The position numbers and the translations under genes were made by a program. Below are positions 8,315-16,029 of a DNA stretch of 26,337 nt, in pieces. The notes under the pieces are model-generated. The model worked only from the letters and a program-made list of their open reading frames with translations. It searched no databases and was not told where the DNA came from. This stretch comes from Bryobacterales bacterium (GTDB taxonomy: Bacteria > Acidobacteriota > Terriglobia > Bryobacterales > Bryobacteraceae). Position 1 is the first letter of the stretch, and each line of letters opens with the position of its first letter. The stretch lies in NCBI GenBank assembly GCA_003142355.1, contig PLMF01000269.1, positions 4,326 through 30,662 of the forward strand, written 5' to 3'.

Positions 8315-8342
8315 GCCGGCGCAATGGCCCACGAAATGTGAT

Positions 8343-9602
8343 ATGAAAGACAGCATGTCCCTAATCGCCCGGCGGGATTTCGGCGCGCTGGCGCTCCTCT
8401 TCGGCACGCGAACCCGAGTTCTGTCGGCTGCCGACGGCCTGGATGAAACCCTTCGTGCGGCCGTGAAGGGCCGGGCGATACCGCTCGCCGCCGCCATGGT
8501 TGCCACGGCGTCGAAGACGCTCTATGAGGGCGCTTTCGGCAAGCGGGACTCCGCTTCGGGCATCGATGCCACCATCGATTCGATCTTCCGCATCGCCTCC
8601 ATGACCAAGCCCGTGACCGCCGTGGCGGCCATGCAGCTCGTCGAGCAGGGGAAGCTCGGGCTCGACGAACCCGTGGCCAAACATCTTCCACAGTTGGGCA
8701 AGCTCCAGGTTCTCGAAGGCTTCGATAAGGCGACCAATAAGCCGGCGCTTCGTCCCGCCCGCAAGCCGGTTTTGCTGCGGCACCTGTTGACCCACACCTC
8801 GGGTTTCGTCTACGAGAATTGGGATGCGAACCTGGTGCGGTACCTCAAGCACGCCGCTCTCCTCGATCCGGATACGGTCGCGCCGGTTGACCCGTTGATG
8901 TTCGAGCCGGGGACGCGTTGGGAGTACGGAACCAGCATGGATTGGGCCGGGCGGCTGGTGGAAGCGGTCAGCGGGCAGACGCTGGAAGAGTATTTCCAGC
9001 GGAACATCCTGCGGCCGCTGGGCATGAAAGACACCAGTTTCATGGTCCCGGAGGACAAGTTCGACCGCCTGATAAGCGTCTGGCAGCGGCAAGGCGATGG
9101 CTCTTTGAAAGAGTCTCCGCGCACGCCGCCCGCTCCCCCCAAGTCCTACAACGGAGGCGGCGGATTGAACTCGACGCCCAGGGACTACGTGCGCTTCATG
9201 CAAATGATTCTGCGGCGCGGGAGCGCGGGCGACGGGCAACAGGTCCTCCGGCCGCGAACCGTCGACTTGATGGCATCCAACCGGATCGGGGGTTTGAGCG
9301 CCGGCAAATTGAAGAGCGTCAATCCCGAGAATTCGAGCGACGTCGATTTCCACCCCGGCTTCACCGACGGCTTCGGCTTCGGGTTCTTGATCAACGCGAA
9401 GGCCTACGAAGGTGGCCGTTCCGCCGGAAGCCTGGCGTGGGCGGGCATTCGGAACACCTTCTTCTGGATCGACCCGCGCCGCGGCATCTGTGCCGTGCTC
9501 ATGATGCAGTTCCTGCCATTTTGCGACCGGGAAGCCATGGGGCTCCTGCATGATTTCGAGCGGAGCGTGTACGCCGCGGCGCCGCGCTGGCTCGGGATAT
9601 AA
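8343..9602 (+). CDS. Serine beta-lactamase / penicillin-binding-like hydrolase (class C fold)
   Basis: From ATG 8343 the protein has 419 residues and an RRDFGALALLFG leader, possibly Tat-type. The nucleophile motif is SMTK (Ser86-Lys89) in FRIASMTKPVTAVA. The second motif contains Tyr195 in WEYGTSMDWAG, and the third segment is LAWAGIRNTFFWIDP, where the usual KTG is replaced, as in many esterase-like members (EstB/DAP type). HTSGFVYE and GGGGLNSTPRDYVRF are also family landmarks. The protein is therefore probably an exported esterase, peptidase or transpeptidase-related enzyme rather than a proven beta-lactamase. An ATG at 8355 is a possible alternative start. Confidence 0.88.
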   Translation: MKDSMSLIARRDFGALALLFGTRTRVLSAADGLDETLRAAVKGRAIPLAAAMVATASKTLYEGAFGKRDSASGIDATIDSIFRIASMTKPVTAVAAMQLVEQGKLGLDEPVAKHLPQLGKLQVLEGFDKATNKPALRPARKPVLLRHLLTHTSGFVYENWDANLVRYLKHAALLDPDTVAPVDPLMFEPGTRWEYGTSMDWAGRLVEAVSGQTLEEYFQRNILRPLGMKDTSFMVPEDKFDRLISVWQRQGDGSLKESPRTPPAPPKSYNGGGGLNSTPRDYVRFMQMILRRGSAGDGQQVLRPRTVDLMASNRIGGLSAGKLKSVNPENSSDVDFHPGFTDGFGFGFLINAKAYEGGRSAGSLAWAGIRNTFFWIDPRRGICAVLMMQFLPFCDREAMGLLHDFERSVYAAAPRWLGI

Positions 9603-9603
9603 T
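9598..9603 (+). promoter_or_regulatory. Candidate -10 box TATAAT for cpaF
   Basis: A perfect TATAAT overlaps the stop codon of the preceding gene, 44 bases upstream of the cpaF GTG. No convincing -35 hexamer sits 16-18 bases upstream, so this is a match to the sigma-70 -10 consensus only. Confidence 0.35.
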
Positions 9604-9647
9604 TGTAGTCGCATCGACCGCACCAAGCGTAAATCCAGGGAGACCAG

Positions 9648-10985
9648 GTGGGACCGAATCGCCCCTTGCCTATGCGCGGAACGGCATCGCCCGTGGCCGC
9701 GCGAAGCGCCGATCGCTATTTCGAACTGAAGTCGCAGATTCACCGCAAGCTGATCGGTGTGCTCAACCTGGACCGCGTCTCTTCCATCCCCAAAGACCGG
9801 GTCCGCGCCGAGATCGGCCGCGTAGTGGAGCGGTTGCTCGACGAAGAGCGCGTGCCCATGACGACGGCCGAGCAGACCAAGATCGTGGAGGAGGTCTTGG
9901 ACGAGGTGTTGGGGCTGGGGCCGCTCGAGACCCTGCTCAAGGAACCGAGCATTTCCGATATTCTGGTGAACCGCTACAACAAAGTTTACATCGAGCGAAA
10001 CGGGAAGCTTTCAGAGACCACGGTGCGGTTCAAGGACGACGCGCACCTGCTGCACATCATCGAGAAGATTGTGTCGCAGGTGGGCCGCCGCATCGACGAG
10101 GCGCAGCCGATCGTGGACGCGCGCCTGCAGGACGGCTCGCGCGTCAACGCCATCATTCCTCCGCTGGCGCTCGACGGGCCCTGCCTGAGCATTCGCCGGT
10201 TCGGCCGCCACGTGATCACGCAGGAGGAGATGCTCGAGTTCAAGACGCTGACGCCGGGCATGCTGCGGTTCCTGGCGGCGTGCGTGCAGTCCAAGACCAC
10301 CATTTTGATCTCCGGAGGCACGGGCTCGGGCAAGACCACCATGCTCAACGCCCTCTCCCGCTTCATTCCCGAGGAAGAACGCATCATCACCATCGAAGAC
10401 ACGGCGGAATTGCAGCTCCAGCAGCGGCACGTGGTGAAGTTCGAAACGCGCCCGCCGAACCTCAACAAAGAAGGCGGCATCAACCAGCGCCAGTTGCTGC
10501 GGACGGCGCTCCGCATGCGGCCGGACCGCATCATCGTGGGCGAGTGCCGAGGCGCCGAAGCGCTGGACATGCTGCAAGCCATGAATACGGGCGTGGAGGG
10601 ATCCATGAGCACGGTGCACGCCAACACCCCGCGGGACGCCTTTTCGCGCCTCGAGACGATGGTGATGATGGCCGACCTGGAAATCCCCACGCGCGTGATT
10701 CTGCAACAGCTCGCCAGCGCCATCAAGATGGTGGTGCAGGTATCGCGCCTGCAAGACGGCACGCGCAAGATGATCAGCATTTCCGAGGTGCTGGGCGTAC
10801 GCGACGACAAGCTGCAGATGCAGGAGATCTTCACTTTCGAGCGCGTGGGCGTGACTGACGCGGGCAAGGTGCAGGGGCGTTTCCGGGCCACCGGGATTTC
10901 GCCCAGGATTCTGGAGCGCTTGCGCGTGAGCGGCATTCAGGTGCCGCACAACATATTCGAAGAAGCGGTCAGTGTGAACCTGTAG
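9648..10985 (+). CDS. cpaF: CpaF/TadA-type secretion ATPase
   Basis: A 445-residue hexameric ATPase of the type II/IV secretion superfamily, CpaF/TadA branch, which powers Flp (Tad) pilus assembly. It has the N-terminal helical region typical of CpaF (DRYFELKSQIHRKLIGVLNLD), the segment EPSISDILVN, the P-loop SGGTGSGKTTML (222-233), the Asp box IEDTAELQLQ, Walker B RPDRIIVGECRG and the His box STVHANTPRDA. The GTG start at 9648 has AGGGAG five bases upstream. No other tad genes (cpaA/B/C/E, tadB/C, flp) occur in this window, so it is either an orphan or the partner genes are elsewhere. Confidence 0.93.
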   Translation: MGPNRPLPMRGTASPVAARSADRYFELKSQIHRKLIGVLNLDRVSSIPKDRVRAEIGRVVERLLDEERVPMTTAEQTKIVEEVLDEVLGLGPLETLLKEPSISDILVNRYNKVYIERNGKLSETTVRFKDDAHLLHIIEKIVSQVGRRIDEAQPIVDARLQDGSRVNAIIPPLALDGPCLSIRRFGRHVITQEEMLEFKTLTPGMLRFLAACVQSKTTILISGGTGSGKTTMLNALSRFIPEEERIITIEDTAELQLQQRHVVKFETRPPNLNKEGGINQRQLLRTALRMRPDRIIVGECRGAEALDMLQAMNTGVEGSMSTVHANTPRDAFSRLETMVMMADLEIPTRVILQQLASAIKMVVQVSRLQDGTRKMISISEVLGVRDDKLQMQEIFTFERVGVTDAGKVQGRFRATGISPRILERLRVSGIQVPHNIFEEAVSVNL

Positions 10986-10986
10986 A

Positions 10987-11033
10987 GTGGGGCCGGCGTT
11001 CCGGTTGGATAGGTTCCAGTCTCCCGGCCCTAC
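10987..11033. terminator. Possible terminator hairpin between convergent genes
   Basis: GTGGGGCCGG at 10987-10996 pairs with CCGGCCCTAC at 11024-11033 (10 bp with one G-T wobble) across a 27-base loop, between the convergent cpaF and methyltransferase stops. There is no T-run, so an intrinsic terminator is only possible. Confidence 0.3.
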
Positions 11034-11551
11034 TTCCGCACCCGCAGGTGGCACTGAATGTCCAGCGCCGGGAAGATCCATGCGGCGTGACGCTCGTACC
11101 ACCGCATCGACCTTCGGGCCAGGAAACGGCCCGCGTTGTCCAGCACCAGGTTGCCGCCAAACGTGAGCTTCAGCTCGACGATGTCAAACCGGAACGCCGA
11201 GCCGGCGAAGCTGGGGAAATTCCGACCCGTGAAGTACTCGAAGCTGGCCGCCGCCAGATGGCGCTTGTGGGTGGGATCGCTATACGAATTGTGCGAGCTG
11301 AAGTGCGGGGTGGTCACGAAAACGTCAGCGCCACTGCGCGCGACGCGATGCACTTCCGCCATGGCGCGCACGGGGTCGGCGAGGTGCTCGATGATGTGCG
11401 ACATGTGGATGCGGTCGAACCGGTCGTCCTCCAGCGGCCAGGGAAACTCGTCCAGATTCCAGACCGTGTCGGCGGCCGAATCGGCGGACATGTCGATGCC
11501 CAGCGCGTCCGGCTCAACCTTACGCTTGCCGCATCCGATGTCGAGGGTCAT
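11030..11551 (-). CDS. SAM-dependent methyltransferase domain protein
   Basis: From the ATG at 11551 the protein has 173 residues and opens directly with motif I, MTLDIGCGKRKV, then LGIDMS, as expected for short methyltransferases of this kind. It continues with FPWPLEDDRFDRIHMSHIIEHLADP (motifs II/III) and an aromatic-rich C terminus (THKRHLAAASFEYFTGRNF). An alternative GTG at 11617 overlaps the upstream AraC-type stop as GTGA, like other gene pairs here. It would add 22 residues containing rare codons (TTA AGA), so I prefer 11551. Substrate unknown; such proteins are often found with glycan biosynthesis genes, but none are nearby. Confidence 0.82.
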   Translation of the reverse strand: MTLDIGCGKRKVEPDALGIDMSADSAADTVWNLDEFPWPLEDDRFDRIHMSHIIEHLADPVRAMAEVHRVARSGADVFVTTPHFSSHNSYSDPTHKRHLAAASFEYFTGRNFPSFAGSAFRFDIVELKLTFGGNLVLDNAGRFLARRSMRWYERHAAWIFPALDIQCHLRVRK

Positions 11552-11613
11552 TCTTAACCACGTATACCGCACTGCGGTCCACAATGCCCGCGCGCCAATT
11601 CCGGCACCGCGCC

Positions 11614-12495
11614 TCACGCGCCGATGGGCACATGAATCAGGGTCAGTAAATCTTCAGGTTTGGTGTTCCGCGGTGAATTGAGGTACTGCTCGAAGGCCGG
11701 CTCATCGCGCAAACGGTATCTGCTGCGTGGAAGCCAGCCGCCGTAGATCCGCTGATAGGTCGTCCCCAGCGCCTCGTACGGCCCCTTATGCGCGACCACG
11801 GCATAGCTGCCACCGGCCCATTCCATGACGCCGAATTCGCCCTCGGGCTGCACCGGCCGATTCACCGTCACCGCGGCATCGTATCGGACTTTGTCGGGCG
11901 GGGTCACGTCCGGGTCGTCATGGACGATGCCGATCAACATCATGTTCGGCCCGAGCAGCCCGCGCCTGCCCGCCCACGCCATCAGCCGGCCCCAAGTGGC
12001 GCCGACTTGGGTGTACGGGCCCACGTGCCGGAGAAAGACCATCCGCATGGGCGGAAGCTCTTTCACCTCTACGGAAGGAATGTCTTCGTAATCGGGCGGA
12101 TGGTAACTCGAAACATCGTCGAAGTGAGTGCCGGACTGCGATTCGGGCGCAGGCCTGTGCGCGGTTCGATATGCGGAAGGGGATACTCCAAACATGTCTC
12201 CAAATGCCCTCGTGAAGGATTCGTGGGTCTCGAATCCGGCTTGCAATGCGGTTTGAGTAATGGGTTCGTCGGACAGCTTCAAGTTTCGCGCGGCGCGCTC
12301 CAGGCGCAGCCGTCGGATGTGCTCCTTCAGCGTCTCGCCGACGAGGCCCCGGAAAATGCGGTGAAAATGAAAGCTGGAAAAGGCCGCGACCCCCGCCACC
12401 TGTTCCAACTCAAGATCGTCATCCAGATGCTGCTGGATGTACACGAGCGTTCGGACGATTCGCTCGCGATAGTCCTGTTCGGTGGATGGCTTCAC
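11614..12495 (-). CDS. AraC-family regulator with GyrI-like effector domain
   Basis: The GTG at 12495 overlaps the upstream stop by four bases (GTGA) and gives 293 residues. The N-terminal half is a double helix-turn-helix of the AraC/XylS type (ELEQVAGVAAFSSFHFHRIF and TQTALQAGFETHESFTRAF, closing with FGVSPSAYR). The C-terminal half (about 130-293) is a GyrI-like/SOUL-type small-molecule binding domain with VKELPPMRMVFLRHVGPY and PEDLLTLIHVPI. This is the Rob/BmrR-like architecture in which the C-terminal domain senses ligands. Its coupling to a small membrane protein upstream suggests the pair is regulated together; target genes are unknown. Confidence 0.9.
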   Translation of the reverse strand: MKPSTEQDYRERIVRTLVYIQQHLDDDLELEQVAGVAAFSSFHFHRIFRGLVGETLKEHIRRLRLERAARNLKLSDEPITQTALQAGFETHESFTRAFGDMFGVSPSAYRTAHRPAPESQSGTHFDDVSSYHPPDYEDIPSVEVKELPPMRMVFLRHVGPYTQVGATWGRLMAWAGRRGLLGPNMMLIGIVHDDPDVTPPDKVRYDAAVTVNRPVQPEGEFGVMEWAGGSYAVVAHKGPYEALGTTYQRIYGGWLPRSRYRLRDEPAFEQYLNSPRNTKPEDLLTLIHVPIGA

Positions 12496-12857
12496 GATCG
12501 CGCCATCCGCGTCGCCCCAAACGCAAAGATGGGGAACGCCAGGTAGCCCAGGCCGATTTCCGAGTAGTAGCCCCACGCCGTCATCTTCATGGGGCCGTAG
12601 GCAAACATCGGGTAATCGATCAGAAGATTGATGGCCAACCACAGCGCGCCGACACGCACGGCTTCGTTAACCGACACAGGCCGGTTTCGAAAATAGCGGC
12701 TGAGCAGCGCCGCAGCCGTCAGAAGAACGACGAGGCTCATCAAGGTGCCGAACAACGGAGCGTTGGCTTTCTTCAACGGGAACCCGACAAATGAGATGAC
12801 GAACGGAATCATCCAGCTCAGAAAACCAAGCACCGCGGCGCGTTTCCAAAGGATCAT
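12492..12857 (-). CDS. Small four-helix membrane protein of unknown function
   Basis: A 121-residue, strongly hydrophobic protein with four predicted membrane segments: about 6-24 (AVLGFLSWMIPFVISFVGF), 35-54 (LFGTLMSLVVLLTAAALLS), 70-86 (VGALWLAINLLIDYPMF) and 96-115 (YYSEIGLGYLAFPIFAFGA). The ATG at 12857 has a near-perfect GGAGGT site five bases upstream, which decides the start. I do not recognise a named family. It is the first gene of a tight three-gene set with an AraC/GyrI regulator and a methyltransferase. A TACACT hexamer at 12881-12876 is a candidate -10 box. Confidence 0.75.
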   Translation of the reverse strand: MILWKRAAVLGFLSWMIPFVISFVGFPLKKANAPLFGTLMSLVVLLTAAALLSRYFRNRPVSVNEAVRVGALWLAINLLIDYPMFAYGPMKMTAWGYYSEIGLGYLAFPIFAFGATRMARS

Positions 12858-12927
12858 AGGCACCTCCAAAACCACAGTGTAGGGCCGGCGGAATGGGATT
12901 GCTTGACGGATTTTGCGGATTTTTCGG

Positions 12928-14430
12928 TTAAACCTGCCCCCCCGCGATCTTGGCCGATACCGCCGCCACTTCGTGCTCCATGGGCCGGTCCCGGTCCTGA
13001 AACCGCGCCAGTTGGCGCACGGCTGCGTAGACCGTCCGCGACCCGCTCCCCAGCTTCGCCGGCCCGCCGCGCAAATCCACGGCCTGCGCCGCGGCCAGCA
13101 GCACCATGGCCGTCTCGTTGCGCAGGCATTCCAGCGCGTCCATGGCCGTGACCGCCGCGTGCATACCCAGGCTCACCACGTCCTCGTTGTATTGCTCCGT
13201 GGGCAGCGAATGGATGGAACTCGGGCCTGCCATTTGCCGCACGGCGCAGGCCAGGCTGGTCACGCTCAACTGCATGCCCTTGAATCCGGAGTTGAGACCC
13301 GGCTCGGGGGTCAGGTTAGCCGGCAGTCCCTGGTTGAAGCGGTCGTCCACCAGTACTGCCACCAGCGCGTTGCCCCAGTTGGCCATGGAGGCGAAGTCGA
13401 TCTTCCAGGTGTCCAGCAGGCGTGCGATGTGGCCGCCATAGAAGTTCCCGGCTTTGTACATCCGGCCGGTCTCCGGGTCGATGAGCGGGTTGTCGTTGGC
13501 CGAGTTGATTTCGCGCTCGACGACCGCGCGCCCATCCTCGAGCGCCTCCCACACCTGGCCGAGCCCCTGCGGCGCGCAGCGCAGCGAGTAGCAACTCTGG
13601 CCGCCGGAAGGCTGGGTGTAGGCGGAACCTTCCAGCATCCCGCGCAGGTAGGCGGCCACCGCAATCTGGCCGGGGTGGCCTTTCTGCTGGTGTACCCACG
13701 GCTCGAAAGGCAGGTTGGGGGATTGCATGGCTTCCACGGAAAGTGCCACCGCGCCCAGGAGAGCGCGCAGCACCCGGAACGCGTCGATCCACATGAGCGA
13801 CGCCACCGCTGTCATGACCGTGGTGCCGTTGATGAGCGCCAGCCCCTCTTTGGGTGCGAACCGGATGGGAGCGAGCCCCGCCGCCTCGAGCGCTTCCACC
13901 GCCGCCATGCGCCGGCCCTGGAATTCCGCCTCGCCCATTCCCACCAGTACGCGCGCGATGTAGGCCGAGGGCATCAGATCGCCGCTCGCGCCCACCGACC
14001 CGTACCGCGGAACCACCGGCGTCACCCCGCGGTTTAGCAGCGCCACCAGCGCATCCACCAATTCCGGCCGCACCGCCGAGGCGCCCGTCACGAACGTGGC
14101 CGCGCGCAGCAGCGTGGCCGCCCGCACCACGTCGCCCGGCAGCGGCTGCCCGGTGGCGCAGCAAAGGTGCCGCATCAGGTTGAGCTGCAGCAGGTCCATC
14201 TTCTCCGGAGGAACCGAGATTCCGACGTTCCCGCCCACCCCCGTGTTCACGCCGTAAATGCGCTCGCCGCCCGCCAGCAGCTCTTCCAGCCACTGGCGGC
14301 CCCGCGCGATGCGCGCCCGCGCGGCATCGCCGATGCGCACTTCGGCGCCTTCGCGCGCCACGCGCGCCACATCTTCAATTGAGAGCGGGGCGCCCTTTGT
14401 GCCCGCTCCCAACTCCAGAGTTTCCGCCAT
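12928..14430 (-). CDS. MIO-dependent aromatic amino acid / histidine ammonia-lyase (HutH family)
   Basis: This 500-residue lyase forms its electrophilic MIO cofactor from Ala148-Ser149-Gly150 in GSVGASGDLMP. The catalytic Tyr59 (IYGVNTGVG), Tyr281/Arg284 (SCYSLRCAPQ) and INSANDNPL are all present. The substrate-selectivity pair in NLMRHLCCATG is His88-Leu89. By alignment with Rhodobacter tyrosine ammonia-lyase (His89-Leu90) this is tyrosine-type, whereas histidine lyases carry Ser-His there. However, Glu416 (YNEDVVSLG) sits where aromatic lyases usually have Gln and histidine lyases have Glu. It is 9 bases downstream of a metallo-hydrolase gene and no hutU, hutI or hutG is present. A simple hutH label is therefore uncertain; an aminomutase is a further option. 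Confidence 0.88.
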   Translation of the reverse strand: MAETLELGAGTKGAPLSIEDVARVAREGAEVRIGDAARARIARGRQWLEELLAGGERIYGVNTGVGGNVGISVPPEKMDLLQLNLMRHLCCATGQPLPGDVVRAATLLRAATFVTGASAVRPELVDALVALLNRGVTPVVPRYGSVGASGDLMPSAYIARVLVGMGEAEFQGRRMAAVEALEAAGLAPIRFAPKEGLALINGTTVMTAVASLMWIDAFRVLRALLGAVALSVEAMQSPNLPFEPWVHQQKGHPGQIAVAAYLRGMLEGSAYTQPSGGQSCYSLRCAPQGLGQVWEALEDGRAVVEREINSANDNPLIDPETGRMYKAGNFYGGHIARLLDTWKIDFASMANWGNALVAVLVDDRFNQGLPANLTPEPGLNSGFKGMQLSVTSLACAVRQMAGPSSIHSLPTEQYNEDVVSLGMHAAVTAMDALECLRNETAMVLLAAAQAVDLRGGPAKLGSGSRTVYAAVRQLARFQDRDRPMEHEVAAVSAKIAGGQV

Positions 14431-14439
14431 AAATGTAGG

Positions 14440-15297
14440 CTACCTCGGCTTCTGCTTCGCAGCCAACTCCCGAATTGCGGCTTGCCCTCGCTCGAGGAAG
14501 CGCTGGTAGCCTTCCGGATCGATGAAAGGATTGCCGCTGGGATCAGCCGCTCGGGCCTTGATCTTCTGCGGTAGCCCGAAATCCCAACTGTGCAGACCCA
14601 GGAAGATGTCGCAGGGCAAGGCGCGCAGCGTGGCGAAGGTCGCCTCAAAATCCTTCTGGATTTCGGGATACTTGGGGTTGCCCACCAACTGGTAGCCCGG
14701 CGCCGAAACGCTGCACGGAATCACAACCTGGAAGACCTTCTCGCCTTCCTTGACTGTGGTGGTCCAGGAGGTGCAGCCCTTGGTGTGGCCGGGGGTGAAA
14801 TGCGCGGTCAACACCGTGCCGCCAAGGCGGACCTGTTCGCCATCGTGCAGCAGCCGGTCCGGCACGACGGGAGGGTAGGGACAGGTGTCCTCGAAAGCGA
14901 AGTCGCCCTTGCCGCCGCGCACAAGAAGCGGCGCCTCGATGGGGCTTGCCAGGAGGGTCGCCTTGGTGTGTGTCTTGATCTCAGCCAGACCCCCGTTGTG
15001 GTCGTAGTGCCCGTGGCTGATCAGGAGCAACCGGACATCGGCGACGCGGAAACCGAGTTTCCGAATGTTCGCTTCGATGATGGGGGCCGTCTCCCTGAAT
15101 CCTGCGTCCAATAGAAAGTGCCCCTCAGGCGTTGCGATCAGATATGAGGAAACGTCGGAGGCGCCGACATAGTAGAGATTGCCCGCGACACGGAAGGGCT
15201 CGATGGGCCGGTTCCACTCCGGATTCGCCGGAGGGAACTGGTCGGCCGCACCCGTCGCGCCAGCCGCCAGGAGGACCGTGGCAACAAAACGCATCAT
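14440..15297 (-). CDS. Secreted subclass B3-type metallo-beta-lactamase superfamily protein
   Basis: A 285-residue protein with a signal peptide ([18 protein letters not shown]). The zinc ligands are of the B3 pattern: HGHYDH (His95, His97, Asp99, His100), His171 in [11 protein letters not shown] and His236 in LGLHSWDF. The [19 protein letters not shown] segment, with Ser in place of the B1 cysteine ligand, also matches B3 enzymes. Many environmental B3 homologs hydrolyse carbapenems, but others are lactonases, so activity is uncertain. ATG codons at 15297 and 15294 are both possible. The gene is 9 bases upstream of the MIO lyase on the same strand, so the two should be co-transcribed. Confidence 0.88.
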   Translation of the reverse strand: MMRFVATVLLAAGATGAADQFPPANPEWNRPIEPFRVAGNLYYVGASDVSSYLIATPEGHFLLDAGFRETAPIIEANIRKLGFRVADVRLLLISHGHYDHNGGLAEIKTHTKATLLASPIEAPLLVRGGKGDFAFEDTCPYPPVVPDRLLHDGEQVRLGGTVLTAHFTPGHTKGCTSWTTTVKEGEKVFQVVIPCSVSAPGYQLVGNPKYPEIQKDFEATFATLRALPCDIFLGLHSWDFGLPQKIKARAADPSGNPFIDPEGYQRFLERGQAAIRELAAKQKPR

Positions 15298-15311
15298 GTG
15301 AGTTTACTCAC
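15298..15311. promoter_or_regulatory. Inverted repeat GTGAGTTTACTCAC abutting the metallo-hydrolase start
   Basis: GTGAGT and ACTCAC form a perfect 6-bp inverted repeat with a two-base centre directly next to the ATG at 15297, overlapping where the Shine-Dalgarno (GGTGAG on the minus strand) would be. It may be an operator or a small hairpin controlling initiation. It does not match the BlaI operator core TACAnnTGTA. Confidence 0.4.
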
Positions 15312-15403
15312 CATTCGTCTATTGTATGCCCAGTACCTGCGACCGCCACCCTTAACCGAGGATAGCTTGACCGGCGAAACGCCGGCGGCGCTAGATTTCT
15401 GTA

Positions 15404-15631
15404 GTGCCGGTCTCAAGCATCTTCGAGGACCTGAGTCCGCACGCACGGGTGGCCACCGCGGTCCTGCCGTTCGTGGCCGCCATGCTGTTGCGGCTCATCC
15501 TGGGGAAGAACCGGTTGACGCAAGTGCTGGTTTCGGTGAGCACCACGTGGTTCGCCGTCAACGTCCTGATGGCCCCTCTTTCCGAAGGGATGCGCCGCGA
15601 CATTCTCGACCTGCGCTCCTGGTTCCGGTAG
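15404..15631 (+). CDS. Small membrane protein, hypothetical
   Basis: A GTG-started frame of 75 residues with two hydrophobic segments, [19 protein letters not shown] (about 16-34) and [17 protein letters not shown] (about 41-57), and charged ends. It precedes tatA by 56 bases on the same strand and fills an otherwise empty stretch. A TTGACC hexamer at 15368 and a TAGATT about 19 bases later could be a promoter, but the start would then be almost leaderless. No recognised family. The main doubt is whether it is translated. Confidence 0.45.
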   Translation: MPVSSIFEDLSPHARVATAVLPFVAAMLLRLILGKNRLTQVLVSVSTTWFAVNVLMAPLSEGMRRDILDLRSWFR

Positions 15632-15660
15632 CGGCCAGACGCGGCCCACCCGGAATCCGC

Positions 15661-15666
15661 TACAAT
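15661..15666 (+). promoter_or_regulatory. Candidate -10 box TACAAT for tatA
   Basis: GCTACAAT precedes tatA, with the hexamer 21 bases upstream of its ATG. The same GCTACAAT octamer occurs in the presumed promoter of the MFS gene (25276-25283), and GGTACAAT occurs before recA. This suggests a recurrent -10 context in this genome. No strong -35 is visible. Confidence 0.4.
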
Positions 15667-15687
15667 GACCTATGTAAAGGAGGCCGT

Positions 15688-15900
15688 ATGGAACCCACTG
15701 GCGTGCTAACTGCCGGGTTTGCGGGGCTAGGCTTTCCCGAGATTGTTGTGATCGCCTTGGTTGCCGTGTTGCTGTTCGGCGGCAAGAAGGTCGGCGACCT
15801 GGGGAAAGGCTTAGGCGAAGGGATCCGGAACTTCAAGGATGCCCTCAAAGGCGGCGAAGAAGACAAGAAGGAAGAAGAGAAGGTCGGAGAGAAGAAGTAG
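15688..15900 (+). CDS. tatA: Sec-independent translocase subunit TatA/TatE
   Basis: A 70-residue protein with the TatA plan: a short N-terminal region, the membrane helix [19 protein letters not shown] (Phe-Pro at its start, FGGKK hinge), the amphipathic helix [19 protein letters not shown], and a very charged tail rich in Lys/Glu. TatA oligomers form the pore of the twin-arginine pathway. The ATG has an AAAGGAGG site four bases upstream. No tatB or tatC is adjacent. A bidirectional terminator follows. Confidence 0.95.
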   Translation: MEPTGVLTAGFAGLGFPEIVVIALVAVLLFGGKKVGDLGKGLGEGIRNFKDALKGGEEDKKEEEKVGEKK

Positions 15901-15970
15901 ACGGCAGCTTCGTGGAACAGCCCGCACCTTGGGCTGGGTTCATCTCGGCTTCAAAACATCCAGCAAAGAG

Positions 15971-16007
15971 AAAACCCCGCGAGACCGGTCGGGCCTCGCG
16001 GGGTTTT
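15971..16007. terminator. Bidirectional intrinsic terminator between tatA and the HU gene
   Basis: AAAACCCCGCGAG (15971-15983) and CTCGCGGGGTTTT (15995-16007) form a perfect 13-bp stem with an 11-base loop. An A-tract on one side and T-tract on the other mean it can end transcription in both directions, fitting its place between the convergent tatA and HU genes. Confidence 0.93.
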
Positions 16008-16029
16008 GCGTTATAAGCCTGTCCCTTGG

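Noticed and set aside
10011..11102. A 363-codon minus-strand frame opposite cpaF
   Set aside because: It is antisense to a fully motif-supported ATPase and has shadow-like composition.
15298..15311. BlaI operator in front of the metallo-hydrolase gene
   Set aside because: The repeat does not contain TACAnnTGTA, and no blaI/blaR-type gene is nearby.
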